64,000 bases of DNA from the NCBI RefSeq assembly GCF_004379255.2, contig NC_056041.1, positions 558,001 through 622,000 of the forward strand, written 5' to 3'. Below the pieces are notes generated by a model. The model searched no databases. It worked only from the letters and a program-made list of their open reading frames with translations, and was not told the origin of the DNA. Source of the stretch: Salvia splendens (taxonomy: Eukaryota > Streptophyta > Magnoliopsida > Lamiales > Lamiaceae). This document shows positions 1 to 12,255 of the stretch, piece by piece (the first letter of the stretch is position 1; each line of letters begins with the position of its first letter). The translations under genes were made by a program, and so were the position numbers.

Positions 1-2707
1 AAGTGGTCTGGGCTCCGCCAGAATACGGTGATGCAGTTGCTTGCATTAGTGAAGATGGGAATTTGTCCTTGTGGGAGGAGATCGTGGATGGTAATTTCTG
101 AATTCTCAGTTAGTTTTTCTGCGTAGATTTTCTGAATACGGTGATGCAGTTGCTTGCTCGCTCTTTTTTTCTGCATTTTCCCAATTTTTTCCTGTTAATT
201 GTGTTTATATAATTTTGCATCTCCAATAACTTCCTTTTGTTTCTCTTATTATGTATGAGGGGCTAACTATAATATGTTTGTATTTTTAATCCTATAGATA
301 CTGAAGGGCCTCACTGGAAGATGTGCAAATGCTTTGATAGGAACACGAGTCAAGTACTAGATGTTCAATTTGGATATGGTCAAACAAGTCTGAAATTGGT
401 TAGTGTTAATTACTAATTTCTATCAATTGGCATTATGTGGCTGCAGTGGGTCTTGTTTGCTTTTTGTGTGCTTCAGTCTCTTATCTTATGAATGTGGGTG
501 TTGAGAGCTGATAATTACAGGCTCTGCCTGCACAAAATTGAGACACCAATATTTTGTTGTAGTTTAAATTATAGCATGAGAGGAAGGAAGTATGCACATA
601 AATATTTATGTTGGAAGAAAAGAAGGGGGGCATCTGTAAGCTTAGATGTTGGCCGATACAATCTTCCTAAAGCAACCTTGCACTTCGGTTTCTTGGATAG
701 TTGCACTGCCTTAGAGAGCTCTGCAAGTCGAGGATGAAGTGCATATACGAGTTACTTTCATGTTTGAGCGAGTTCAGAAACTAATCTGACAAGACAAAAG
801 ATATATTTAGATATATGCAAAAAAGAACTATTGTAATTGCAATACTTTTTTCTGATAGAGTTATTGCATGCGTGGCGGTATAATATTTTCATAACTCGTC
901 GATGCATAATTCATTATACAGCAGTCTCTTCATCGAAAATGAAAGTCTCTATTACATTACTTGTATTATTGTATGTATAATATATCTATGAGAAACTAGC
1001 CATCTTGACAATTTTGAGAATGATAAAATGCTTGTGGTCTGTTTTGAACACCAATCTTTGCTGACTTTTTTCTCAACAGGTTGCTGCATATTCTGACGGA
1101 CGAGTTAAAATACATGAGCTCCTAGATACGCTTGAACTGGAGAAGTGGCAGCTTCAGGTTCCACTTTTGCTATCTAGACTCTATTACAAGCATCTTTTAC
1201 TTTCTCATTGGACCAGTAATTCCGTTTTATTAACTTACAGGCTGAGTTTCAAAATGTGATTGATTTGGTGTCCAAGTTTGGGAATGTCTCCTGTATATCT
1301 GCGTCCATTTCATGGAATCCAGAACGAATTGAAGTCCGACAATCAAGTTTTGTTTTGGGCTTTAATTCAAACACTCCATCATTAAATTCTGCAAAGGTAT
1401 ATGCTTCTTTTGCTGCTGAATTCACCTGATACCTCACTTATTTGTGATCTCTCTTAATCTGGGAGCATTTTAGTCAGTTTTTCTATTTAGTGAATTGACC
1501 TGGTTCTCTGACTATATATCTGTGGAGCCACATTTCAGGTTTAGTTGTATAATTATGTTGTATACCTGACAGGTCTGGGAGTTTGATCTGGATCATCAAA
1601 GATGGCTTCCAGTTGCAGAGCTTTCTTTACCCGAGGACAAGGGTGATCAGGTTTCTTCAGTTGCCTGGGCCCCAAATATTGGAAGGTGCGAAGATATGAA
1701 GCATTCCCCATCTGGCTCATGTTAATAATTTCTCTTACTAATTCCACTTTTCTAGATGGAAGGTTTAAAATAAAGCTTCTGTTACCCCTTTGCTAATGAT
1801 TTCTCTGTATAGATTATTGAGAAATAATCATTTGTTACAAGTTGTAATGGACGGGCATGGTATAGATATACTTGCTTCAAAAGAATGAAACAAACATATA
1901 CTTTAGTATAAGAAAACTAGGAGCATGAAACAATTCTAAAAAGATAGCATACTACACACACAGATGCAACATTGTAAAAAGTGTTCTCCTTGTATTGCCA
2001 TACCTTGGAAAGATAAACCTCATGGAAATGAGTTTATTTTCAAATGTTGATAGATGATTGCTTTGTAATTGTTCAGGCCTTATGAACTGATAGCTGTTGC
2101 AACTCAGAAAGGAATATCGATCTGGCAACTCAGGTCAAACCCTGATCATGATGGGAGACTTTCAGTGCATAGGGTTGCATTGCTCTCCGGCCATGAGAAT
2201 GAGGTATTTAACACCCCTATCCCCAATGCCCCTAGTACATTTGCTACGTGCTTAGTAATACTTGGCAGCGTTGATCAAAATAACCAAAATTTAAGCAACA
2301 ATGGGTTTCATCAAAGGTAAACAAGTTATGAAATATACATCTCAATTTCCAAACACATTTGACTTGGTTGCCCAGGGCTTAGTAATTTATACTGGAATTC
2401 TGGAAAAACTAAAAATTTGAAACTTGGACTAATATAAAACCAAACCTCCACAATGTATCTGTCGATTATGATAAATGTCTATATTTAGTCTCATTTGTAA
2501 ATAATTATGTAGTTTCCTAGAAAACCAGTTTTTTTTATATATGTAGATGGTAACAGTAACATATTTCGGTAATAGGTGTGGGAGATGGAATGGGATATGA
2601 GTGGAATGACACTTGCTACAACGGGAAGTGATGGTGTTGTGAGGCTGTGGCAGTCAAACTTAAATGGAGCATGGCACGAGCAAGCTGTTCTGGCACCACC
2701 TAGTTAG
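1..2707 (+). CDS. SEH1: Nucleoporin SEH1-like WD40 protein, 3' part
   Basis: This is the C-terminal part (about 264 residues) of a WD40 beta-propeller protein resembling SEH1, a scaffold subunit of the Y-shaped (Nup107-160) nuclear pore complex. The exons read as 1-90, 298-398, 1080-1157, 1241-1396, 1573-1685, 2077-2203 and 2576-2707; all introns are GT-AG and the frame closes at the TAG at 2705-2707. WD-repeat pieces are visible: VAWAPPEYGD-like and SLWEE in the first exon, SDGRVKIHEL, SSVAWAPNIGRPYELIAVAT, GISIWQL, LSGHENEVWEMEWD and GSDGVVRLWQ. The ending GAWHEQAVLAPP is what I remember for plant SEH1. The start codon and first blade lie left of the window. The gene converges on the next gene, with about 320 bp between the stop codons. 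The family call is from memory of conserved blocks; the WD40 fold is clear. Confidence 0.85.
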
Positions 2708-3031
2708 TCCTAGTTAGTCTTGCCCTCATTCACCATTCCTATCTTCAGTACCTATTCTGCCATAGTTGAGGTCTGGGAATGGATGCGTGCCTGCTTATTA
2801 ACTGTAATGCTGGTGACATATTATTCTGTATATTTAAACAGTTTTTGCAGGCTGAGTTTGAATACCATATCTTAGTATTTCACTATTTGTTACAGAAACA
2901 AGAACGCTCTTATTGAAACCACATCAAGCTGAAAAATCCTACCAAACCTTCCAACAACAGAAACTCTTATTACATTTTGATCCTCATCGCACTCAGTTAT
3001 TATTACATTGATCTCAACAGGCAGCATACCT

Positions 3032-5176
3032 TCATGGATCAAAAGTGGGAGTCTCATGAATTGGAGACGAAACAGCACGGTACAACAACCTGTCCCAAAA
3101 ATGCCGGTAAGGATCTTCATCTCTCTTCTTTATCAAATAAGCCATACATCTCTCAACCTCCCCCTTCAACTGCAGATAAACCTCCTTCACTCTCGCCTTG
3201 TCCGTCATCAGCTCTCCCCGTCCCTCCATCTCCATCGGCTTCCCAAACAGAAAATAGAACCGCCCAGGCACCTTAGGGTAGAAACCGGGCACATAGAAAA
3301 TCTGCTCTGCTACCTTCCCCTTCACATCCTTCCCTGCTCTCACCCTAGGCATACTCTCATTCTCACTCTTGATCTTGTTTTTAAGAATAGGTATCTTTAT
3401 CAGATCATCGTAGTCGAGCAACAACTCAATCACATCATCCTCTCCCACCACCCCAAACGGCACAATTTTAGCCCCATACTTGGCAGCCATCCGCACGAAC
3501 TCAGGGTCTTCCGGCCAGAACAGCTTGTACGCCTCTCCCTTACGGTGCAGGGCCTCCCTCACCCCGCCCGGGTAAAGAAGCACGTGCCGTTTCTCCTTTA
3601 GTGATCTACAAAGGTTGGCTGCTGAAACAGGTATAGCTCCAAACACTTTGAAATAATCGAAACCTGAGACTTCTTGACATGCTGCTTCCATATCCTTCCC
3701 AAATATCATTGGATGTGCTAATCCATGAACCATCACCTTCTTCTCTCTCAGAAACTCCTCAGCAATAGTACTGATTTCTGCTCCTACAAGCATGTGGTAG
3801 CCCACGAGGAGAACCGGGCCTTGGTCCGGTACTCCACTCAATCCCCTCACGACCTCTCCATCTGCCATAGTCGATAGCATGACTGGGCTGACACCCAAAC
3901 GCAACATTCCTAGTATGTTGTCGAATGTGTGATGGAACTCAAACTTGCTCGGAGGCAGGTAATCCATCACATGGTTGCGTTTTTTGGAGCGACGGTACAT
4001 GTGATTCCCTTTTGTAACTGTCAACAGATTGATCCCATCTTCCATTAATAGAAGGTGACCGTTATCTTTGAACAAACGGACTTTTGAATTCTTGAGCAAG
4101 GACGAGAGCCTCTCTGCCTCGTCCTTGCTAGGAAGCATAGCGTCTCTGCCGCTTGCCAGGATGAGGGCCTCATTTTTTACTGCGTGGAGACGCGAGTTAG
4201 AAGAGGCTGCACCTGATTTCAGCAGCTTTATCTTCCACTGCAGTGTTTGTTTTGGAAAGATGTCTGCCAACTTAGATACAGCTGCTGGTAAAGCAGACAG
4301 CTCGTGGACAAATCTCTCCAACTGTTTTGAGGGAGGGTCAGATGACTTTGTAGCATTGATCACGCCGGCCATTTTCATCGGATCACCGCAGGTGGCGCCC
4401 AGCAAGTAAGGGAGTAACTTGGCCGGAAGAACATCCATGAAGGGGAGCAGTGGCTGGAGCTGTGACCTCTCAAACGACGTCGCTGCAGTGACACGTTGCG
4501 TTGTTAGTAACATATAAATATGTTATTTTGAGGAAAAGACTGACCTGGATTCACCAATATGAGGACTATGTCCACAGCAGACTTTGCCGCAGCTACAGAA
4601 AGAGCAAGACACCCTCCGAATGAGTCGCCGACCAAGTACACCGGCATGTTCGGAGATGAAGCTCGCTCCTCCTCCACAGCCGCCCCGACAAACTCAACGA
4701 GATCTTCATATGCTGTCCGATCATCAGCCGGTATATGCATACACCTCACTCGAAAAACCTTCCCCATAGCCTTGTGATGCAACACCATCCCCATCCCCAC
4801 ACCATCAATTCCTGCACACAGTTAATAAAAGCATCCTCAAATATATATGTCTAGTCTCTCACACAACACAGTCTCTGCAAGTACCAGGTAAATACAGAAG
4901 AAGAGGTGAGTTTTCAAGAGGCGGTCCGGATTCAACAGGGCAGAACCACCGAGGTGGGCCGCCATCGGGCTTGGCCATAGCTTTGGCGACTTCTATGTAG
5001 TCTCTCACTGTTTGAGTCCCGTAACCGTCGTCCCACAACGGCTTCAGCTCTTGGAGGTTTTGCTTCTTTGTTGAAGCTATTTTCCATGAATGGTTTGGCA
5101 GTCTTGAATGTGGGAAGGAAACTGGATGATGAGAGGGTTTGTGGAGCAAGATTGGAGAAGAGAGGGAGAGGCTCAT
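3032..5176 (-). CDS. PES: Phytyl ester synthase / diacylglycerol acyltransferase, chloroplast
   Basis: Enzymes of this family (Arabidopsis PES1/PES2, tomato PYP1 type) esterify phytol or other alcohols with fatty acids in plastids during chlorophyll breakdown and fruit or petal ripening. The model is exon 1 5176-4885, exon 2 4811-4545, exon 3 4482-3032, giving 669 residues. I chose the ATG at 5176; the frame opens 15 bp earlier, but with GTG. The N-terminus is Ser/His/Pro-rich like a transit peptide. An alpha/beta-hydrolase domain follows, with nucleophile motif GDSFGG (about residue 160), acid-site motif GRDAMLPS and His motif GHLLLMEDG. A lysophospholipid-acyltransferase-like domain comes next, with GYHMLVG and LYPGGVREALHRKGEAYKLF. 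The protein ends HETPTFDP. From memory the family is split by many introns, yet here the last 1451 bp is one exon. All catalytic motifs are present, so it is probably functional. Confidence 0.9.
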
Positions 5177-5955
5177 TGTTGTTCTATTCACTTGATGTTT
5201 GTTTGCATAAGTTGAAGATTTGGAAAGAAAGGAAATTTGTTTGATGAGAAAAAATGGGAGTTTTGGATTTACTACTCAAGATGTAGGTCATGTAAAGATT
5301 GTGAGATGGGAATTTTAGGTGTGGACGATTTTCAGTTGGAACTGAAATAGTGGATTTTTGCTTCAACAAGGTTTAATGAAAGGTGAATTAATCAAGGTTA
5401 AGTTTGTTTTTTGCCTGCTTATGGAAGTTGTTTTATCATAAATTAAAATTAGTAATTTCAAATAATTTGATTAATTTTCGAGCTGAACAAAATTGTTATA
5501 TTTTGCATACACATCAATTTAATTAATTTCCGTTTTGTGTGGACCGGAACTTTTGACTTCAGGGTAAAAAAAATTCTAAAAATTGAAGATGGGCTCATAA
5601 TTTTAAACTTTTTTTACTCACAAATCTAACTTCATATCTATTGAAATGTATATTTTCATTAAAATAAATACATAAAACAAACTATTGTAATGTGTAAATA
5701 ATTAAAGAGCCTAATATCGAAAAATAAAATTTACAAATTTTTTTAATTTTGTACAATCTTTGAGACCTGATTTGTCTATTTTGTTTAATTTTATACAATT
5801 AAAAAGGAAAATAATGTGAGCTTTGTAGCAAGCTGCAGAATCATAAACAGTTACGAATGGATATGGAATCCCAGAATTCATAATTTTGTGATGGTGTTGA
5901 ATCATTTCAAGTTTAAACTTATCAACAAAGACAACAAGAGAGAGAGAGTAGAAAA
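5177..5955. promoter_or_regulatory. Shared divergent promoter region
   Basis: About 780 AT-rich bases separate the start codons of the phytyl ester synthase gene (-) and the small plastid membrane protein gene (+). Both genes have plastid-type N-termini. A GAGA run sits just upstream of the + start (5939-5950). I see no coding sequence here and no single convincing shared motif. Bidirectional control is possible from the arrangement but is only inferred. Confidence 0.4.
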
Positions 5956-7031
5956 ATGAGTAGCTTTGTTCAAATCCAAACTTGGTTCAAGAATCCCCAA
6001 TCCACCACTGGTTTATGTAAAAACATCACCTCCCACCCAACCGCAGAAACCATCTTCACTCTCAACCGCCAATTCCAACTCAAACACCAAATTCAAATTG
6101 CAAATGGAAGAAGAATCGCTCGAAAAGGGATCATCTGTAACGGATTTTTGCTTCCCGTGGATCCATGGGCGCCGAGCATTGATTCGGAAAGCATAGCATC
6201 CCAGCTCTTCGCTTTCTCCCTCTTCCCCTATCTTGGTTTCCTCTATTTCATTACCAAATCCAAATCTGCTCCAAAACTCACTCTTTTCGGCTTCTATTTC
6301 CTGCTTGCTTTCGTCGGCGCTACGAGTAAGTTGTTGTTTTTTGTTCTTTACTGCTTTAATTCTTATAATCTTTAGTTCTCTGAATCGTTGGGGGAATTGG
6401 GGGTTTAGGGTTTTTGTGCTGTTATTAAATGATAGTGAAAAAGGATTTGATTTTGGAAAGATTACAATCTGCTTCTCCCAATCTACTGTAGTATGATTGA
6501 AAAAAAGTTTATGTGGTTCCTAATTGAGTTTTCAACTTGAAAAAGGGCTAGAGATTGTTCAAAACTGGGAAGATATCACTCTATTTTGAATATTCTTTAA
6601 CCTGCAAATTTGAGGCTTGCGTTATTTCTGTTTGACACTATAACTTCTATCTAATCTAGTAAATGTTTGAGCTTGACATTTTGTCATGTACTAATCATTC
6701 CTCATCTTTTTGCAGTACCGGCTGGAATTTACGGTAACAATCTTCAATAAAACACCTTTTACTTCCTATATGAACACTTTTTATTTGTCATCTCTAATTT
6801 AGTTTTGTATTTTCCCCTAATTTCTGTTTTCAAACAGCAAAGGTGCACTATGGGACATCTTTGTCCAATGTGGATTGGCTACACGGTGGAGCCGAGTCGC
6901 TGCTTGCTCTGACCAACGTATTCATTGTTTTAGGCCTCAGAGAGGCTCTTAGAAAAGCTGGAGATGGGAATGGTAACGGATCGAATTTCCCTACTGAGGC
7001 AAAAGAGGAGGACAGTCCATCGGTTAGGTGA
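5956..7031 (+). CDS. Small plastid membrane protein, DUF3593-like
   Basis: The model is exon 1 5956-6325, an 18-nt exon 2 6716-6733, and exon 3 6838-7031, giving 193 residues. The first 65 or so residues are rich in Ser/Thr/Asn/Gln and basic residues, like a chloroplast transit peptide. The mature part has three hydrophobic stretches: SQLFAFSLFPYLGFLYF, LTLFGFYFLLAFVGATIPAG, and ESLLALTNVFIVLGL. The polar block YGTSLSNVDWLHGGAES lies between the last two and looks strongly conserved. From memory it resembles a cyanobacterial/plastid family of unknown function (DUF3593); I am not certain of the Pfam number. The tail is Gly/Asn/Glu-rich. The tiny exon encodes most of IPAGIY, and without it the frame breaks, so it must be included. 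The ATG at 5956 is the first in frame and follows a GAGA-rich leader. No function should be assigned. Confidence 0.75.
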
Positions 7032-7754
7032 TCAATACGACCCTATGGTTGTGATTGACACTCTAGCGTGCTGCAATCGTGGAAATCTGTTATTTTGTTC
7101 TGTAATTAATTCTCATGTCCATACTTGTGATGCATGAGTTCATGCCAACCACTCTTTCAGCGCTACATATGAACTTCTTAGGCAGGGAATCCTATTTTCA
7201 GCTCTTTTTTCCGCATGATTATCTTTTGTGTCCGTCATATTTTCTTTTGAGTTTATTAGCAACGACGCAGTACCCAATAGCTTATATGCATATAATCATA
7301 TCATGTAACTAATTGTTTGTATCTAATAGTCCCCATTTCTATCATGTAAGTGGAATAATTACATCGGATGCCAGAGCTCGTGTTGTGAAGAATGTTCATT
7401 CCTATTCTTGAGGTTTAATGTTGAAAGGTTTTTCACCTTGCTTCTTCTTCTGGTTGTATTTGGTTGGTTGAATCATTAAAATCTAAATTGATAACTCCAA
7501 ATGTCTGTCTTCTTGGTAGGCTAACGTATTAGTGAGAATTGAATGACACTCTGATTCTATACATGAAAACTAGACCAACTAGAATGCAGAACTTGTTAGC
7601 CATACACGATCAGTCCGTGGTTTTCAGCTCATAACTGAAGCACCAGGATTATATTCTTACAAGAATGTTATTCCCTTATCTCAATGATCAAGAATAGTGG
7701 TTGTTAAACCAACCAGCTCTCTTGTTTCCCTCTTTCACAAAGTTTGAACTTCGA
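7032..7754. other. Convergent intergenic space
   Basis: This is the 3' flank shared by the plastid membrane protein gene (+) and the WRKY gene (-), holding the untranslated 3' ends of both. The ORFs here do not resemble proteins. I see no repeat or RNA gene. Confidence 0.6.
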
Positions 7755-8949
7755 TCATGTGAAAAATCCAGGGATGTTGAATGGGAAATCTGGATCTATA
7801 TGTACTGGATCAATTGAGAACTCTATTCCGCCAATCGGAGAATTGTTTGTTGATGCATTGGCTGACATTATGTCTGTATTATCATTAGCCCCGTAGTCTC
7901 TCATCTGATATGTTGCAGAGGAGAAACAATTTGATCCTGATGTGGCTGGAGAATAGAACAACGGGGAATATCCTCCCAAGTGGTTGTCATCAGCCTGAGC
8001 AGAAATTGGATAACACTCATTTTCTCTTTCTTGGCATGGAATTGTCGATGGGAAAGAGAAGTAGGCCGGCGGCATCTCTTGGATGTCTGAAACCGCAGTG
8101 TCGACTCTGAGGTTAGCTCTAAAGTCTGAAATCATTGGATTCTGCTCTAGTTGATCATAACATGAGCTGTTGCTTTTGAGTTCTTGTTTTTCTGGTGATT
8201 CTGGTTGTGGAACTGCATCATTGAACTGTTTGCATGCGTGTGTTCCTTTGTATGTGACCTCAAATATGGTGGGATCTTCGTCCGATCTCTGCACTTGCTT
8301 CGTTGCCCAACAGTTCTGGCCTTGGCGGTAGGTACACCGGTAATAGCTTCTGCAAAAATGACCGTATATATTTTCAGACCATATTCTCATGCAAATGTCT
8401 TTTATAGTAATATCTTTTGATGTATAGAGAGAGAGAGAGAGAGAATGAACCTTGGATATTTAGCTCCCAAAATGTCTTTCTGTCCATACTTTCTCCATCT
8501 ATATTTGTCGTCCCCGGGCCCTTCAAGCCCGTTTCCGGAGTTGACTTTCACTTGTTCTGTCCATGTGGGCTGCAGCTTCCTATGATATTAAACAAGTAGA
8601 GAATGTTAGTCAAAATTTTCCTCCCTATTGTTTTAACAATTTACTGCTGTAACTACCTTTTCTTTGACGCTTCGCCAAAATCTTGACACAGATTCTTGTT
8701 AGTGTCATCGCTTCTAGAACTTCCATCAGCAGAGATCGAAGACTCAGGAGCTGCAGCCGGTGCTACTCCAACATGTCCCCCGCCCTTGAGGATGCAAAGA
8801 GCCTTCTCAAAAGTTGATATTATCCTCTGCAGAAGCAAGTCCTCGGCCTCAGAGGGAGACGTCGAGCAGAGATGAAACCGGAGCTGCATGGCTTTCTCCA
8901 TCCCTTGAGCTAATTCATCGCTCAGCACTTGCATTTCCCATGACCACAT
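7755..8949 (-). CDS. WRKY transcription factor, group III (WRKY41/53-like)
   Basis: This is a DNA-binding regulator of the group III WRKY class, which typically acts in defence, salicylate and senescence responses and binds W-boxes (TTGACC/T). Exons are 8949-8657, 8579-8451 and 8349-7755 on the minus strand, giving 338 residues. The N-terminal 95 residues carry the group III helix (ELAQGMEKAMQLRFHL). The WRKY domain begins near residue 126 with WRKYGQKDILGAKYPR, followed by the group III zinc site: C-x7-C (CTYRQGQNC), then H-x-C (HAC). The intron inside the domain falls at the Arg codon after KYP, the usual WRKY position. The C-terminal half is Ser/Asn/Pro-rich and acidic, like an activation region, and ends NIPGFFT. 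A GA microsatellite lies in the second intron (about 8427-8444). Group is clear; ortholog is not. Confidence 0.93.
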
Positions 8950-9209
8950 TTCTTACTTCACTTTTGCTTGCAGCCTTGCAGGAAAGACAGAGAGAGGGTC
9001 GGTCGACTTCCACAAAACGATGCTCGTTCAGCTCAGGATTTGGCTAGCCAATCCGCACGTACGGTACAATGCTCTTGCTATGCAGCAAACTAAGCTTCTC
9101 TTCATATATGCAAAGGACCAAGAATCTCTTTTTTTTGTCCTTTATATTGGTTATATAGAATTTGGTTGAGAAAATTTGGTTAGATTAGAAAGCTAAGGGA
9201 ATGCTATAG

Positions 9210-9230
9210 TATATATATATATATATATAT
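9210..9230. repeat. (TA)n microsatellite upstream of the WRKY gene
   Basis: About ten TA units lie some 260 bp upstream of the WRKY start codon. They could supply a TATA-like element for that minus-strand gene; this is inference from position only. Confidence 0.7.
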
Positions 9231-9346
9231 TGAAGAGGAGAATAGAGTGATGCAGGCAAAGCTGATGAAGCACATGTATTTAAAGAAAGTTTTTTTAAGG
9301 AATGATTGAGAAAGAAAATTATGTGGAAAAGAGTGAGAGTTGAAGT

Positions 9347-9352
9347 TTGACT
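9347..9352 (+). promoter_or_regulatory. W-box core in WRKY promoter
   Basis: TTGACT lies about 400 bp upstream of the WRKY start codon. Group III WRKY genes are often auto- or cross-regulated through such boxes. One six-base match is expected by chance at this scale, so the call is weak. Confidence 0.3.
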
Positions 9353-9359
9353 GAGAAAC

Positions 9360-11664
9360 CGAGTTTTTTCTGTGGACCAAATATTTAAAATTAATGTTTT
9401 AGAGGGCTGACCAATTCAAACCTCAATAAAATTTCTCCTTTTCTTCTTTTTCAGTCTCGTGTTATATTTTTTTAGTACTTTCGTGTTTCATAATTATTTT
9501 ACGTGTAGTAAAATGCGATAATTTAATTTAGCTGGAACATTTTTTTTGTTAATGAAAATAAGAAAATAAAAATTTGTAATAATTCATTTGTAACCTAGGA
9601 GTGAGCTAGATAGACTATACTAGTAGGAGCTTTGTGCCAACTATTTAAGAAATACTATAGTAAATTAGATCTAAGGATTAGTAATTTTTTGGACTAATTT
9701 GGTTGGATTTATACTGTTTGATTTGCCTTGATGAAATATATTCTTTTCTAAAGAAAAGGGTTATAGAAGATTCTTTTATGTCGATCATAGACAACAAGTT
9801 GCTTCTTAGGATAGAAATTGAAACGAAACAAAACATTCAAACTAAAATTTAATTTCGACCATTGATCTTTAGATAGAATTTTGCCTTTTAACAATGTTAG
9901 TTATGAAAAGCTTATGTAATCACTACCGATCTTTGACGAAATAATCTTGGAAAACATAAACAATCACATTATTCACAATTTTTGTCTTAGATGAATTAGA
10001 CGAGATTAAGTTTTATGAATGTTGTTAGATTACATATGTTCGATACTTAATTTAGGATTAGTCTTGGCTTATAAATCTTGGCATTCCATGTAACAAATCA
10101 ATCTCAATTGATTCCGAGCCAATTCAATCTCGAATAATATCGGGAAAATTTAATCTCGAGCAACTGAATATCCCTAAAGGAACGGTGTTGATTGAATGGG
10201 ATCCCTACACCCAAAGGGCAAAGAAGGTTCCACATGCATGCTGACTCGTTCAAACCTAAAGTTTTCAAGTGTTTAGATGAAGTGAATATGATAAAATATA
10301 ATTAAGTCAAAGTGCAATTAGTATGAAAATCTTGAGATGGAATCTTCAAATTCCGCGTTTTTTCGATTTAAATTATTTTATTTTAATCCAGCTTGATTGG
10401 GCCTTCTTATCACGTGAATAACTTACTGTCCATATCTATTTAGAATTAGATCATATTATTCAATTACTACCTTTTGTCCCACGAAACTGAAATTATGATA
10501 AATATTATGTAATATAATAATTTGATAATACCACTTGTTAACTCATTTTAATTAATATTCAGTTATCGGTACATAATCTATACTTATGAAAATATGATAT
10601 TCAAAAGGAAAATGCCTTACTTTTGGTTTGTTACAACTTTAACCAAATAAATTATTATTAACAAAATGAATAGGATATGTGTGCATTTGTCATTCTTTTT
10701 TTATTACCTTAATTCCTTAATATATAGTATAATATGAAGATTTTATTTAATTCTTTGTTTTCGTAACTAATCAATCTGATTTTGGCTAGTTTTTTCTAGT
10801 TTAGGAATTTGAAAGTTATGATTTTCTCAAAAATTTTACCAATAGTTCCAATACCATCACCTTAGTAGTCAAAATTTAATTATTATTAATATTATTATTT
10901 GCATCAAGTCATAATTTAATAATTAACTATTGATCTAAAAGGTAAAAATGTAACGATTAAAAATTGTCTAAACAAAAGAATTTTTTTATATTAGATACTT
11001 CTATTACTATGTAATACCAAGATTGAACCGATTTGGCCTATCTTAATAAAACTGAAATGTTACGTACCAACTTTAGATGTCCGAATTTAGGTGAAGAACA
11101 TATTCCAAAATTTTAATGACGTAAGTGTCTAGAAGCCGTTTATATTCAATTGAAATATTTGGGTAACGAATGTAAAGCATAGTCTCAAGAAATTTTTTGA
11201 CGAATGAAAAAATAATCAATCAAAGTCAAGAATTAGAAAATAGAATATATCAAAAATAGTGACAATTGAAAATCATCAAATTTTTTGACGCAACATGAAT
11301 GAAGGTGGTGTCAGCGGACTCTAACGTCAGTTATCAAAAAATTCTATTAAATTCAGTACTTTAAGGCTTAAGCCTCCTACGAACTATCTTTATTGTAGCT
11401 CCTAAACCACAAGTTTCATTTATTAGATCCGTCACACGAAATACACACTAGCTCTATGAACATTTTGCCATATAAAAAAATTGATTGTGATATTTTAGCG
11501 CAAGATGTCTCATATCATATTTTAGCAATTAGCATGACTTTGTATAAGTATATGTATAACCGTGTTTTGTGGAAAATTTTCTCATTTGGTGAAAAGGACA
11601 GCACATCACGTGGAATAATCAATTAACATACAATTTTCGTAGTACTAGTAAAAATAAAGTTGAC
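9360..11664. other. AT-rich intergenic DNA, nothing recognised
   Basis: About 2.3 kb with no ORF resembling a protein, no RNA gene and no clear terminal repeats. It is distal upstream sequence of the WRKY gene. Confidence 0.6.
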
Positions 11665-11673
11665 TTTATTTCT

Positions 11674-12246
11674 GGGGATGGATCCTCTGTTGTTCCAAAA
11701 ACACAGCATATTGTGTTGTGCACAAAACGCACAATCATAGGTATGAAACGCAGCCCATTTCCTTTTTCTTTTCTTTAATGTTTTCATTCTTATTTAATAC
11801 TCCAACTAAGTACTACGTATTATTAGTATAATATTGAATGCTAAAACACATTGTAAATTTTATTTGTTAATATATTATTACTTATTACAATTATCATTTT
11901 TAAAATGAAATGATTCGCTGAAAAATGAGTTATCCTTATTTCTTTACATATATTGAACTATTTTATTATAATTGATGATTTCCTCAATATTTAATTAGAG
12001 AATATATTTATCATTCAATTTTGAATATTTGAGTTAATCATTTTATTTCAGAAGTGATTACATAATTAATATTTTTATAGTTCGATTTTACAATGTTTTT
12101 TAGTATTTAAAATTGTACTAACATTAGTAATAATGAAAACATGGAAGAAAAGAAAAAGGAAATGGGCTGTGTTTCATTCCTGTGATTGTGCGTTTTGTGC
12201 ACAGCACATTGTGCTGTGTTTTTGGAACAGCAGGGGATCCACCCCC
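11674..12246. mobile_element. Mutator-like MITE with ~115-bp terminal inverted repeats
   Basis: The left arm (11674-11788) begins GGGGATGGATCC and the right arm (12132-12246) ends GGATCCACCCCC. The arms are inverted copies over about 115 bp, sharing GTTCCAAAAACACAGCA, GCACAAAACGCACAATCA and CCCATTTCCTTTTTCTTTTC. The core of about 340 bp is AT-rich and non-coding. The flanks give a candidate 9-bp target duplication, TTTATTTCT (11665-11673) and ATTATTTCC (12247-12255), matching at seven positions. Long inverted repeats and a 9-bp duplication are typical of Mutator-like elements. No transposase is present. Confidence 0.8.
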
Positions 12247-12255
12247 ATTATTTCC

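Noticed and set aside
5177..5191. Longer N-terminus for the phytyl ester synthase
   Set aside because: The extended frame begins with GTG; the first ATG is at 5176.
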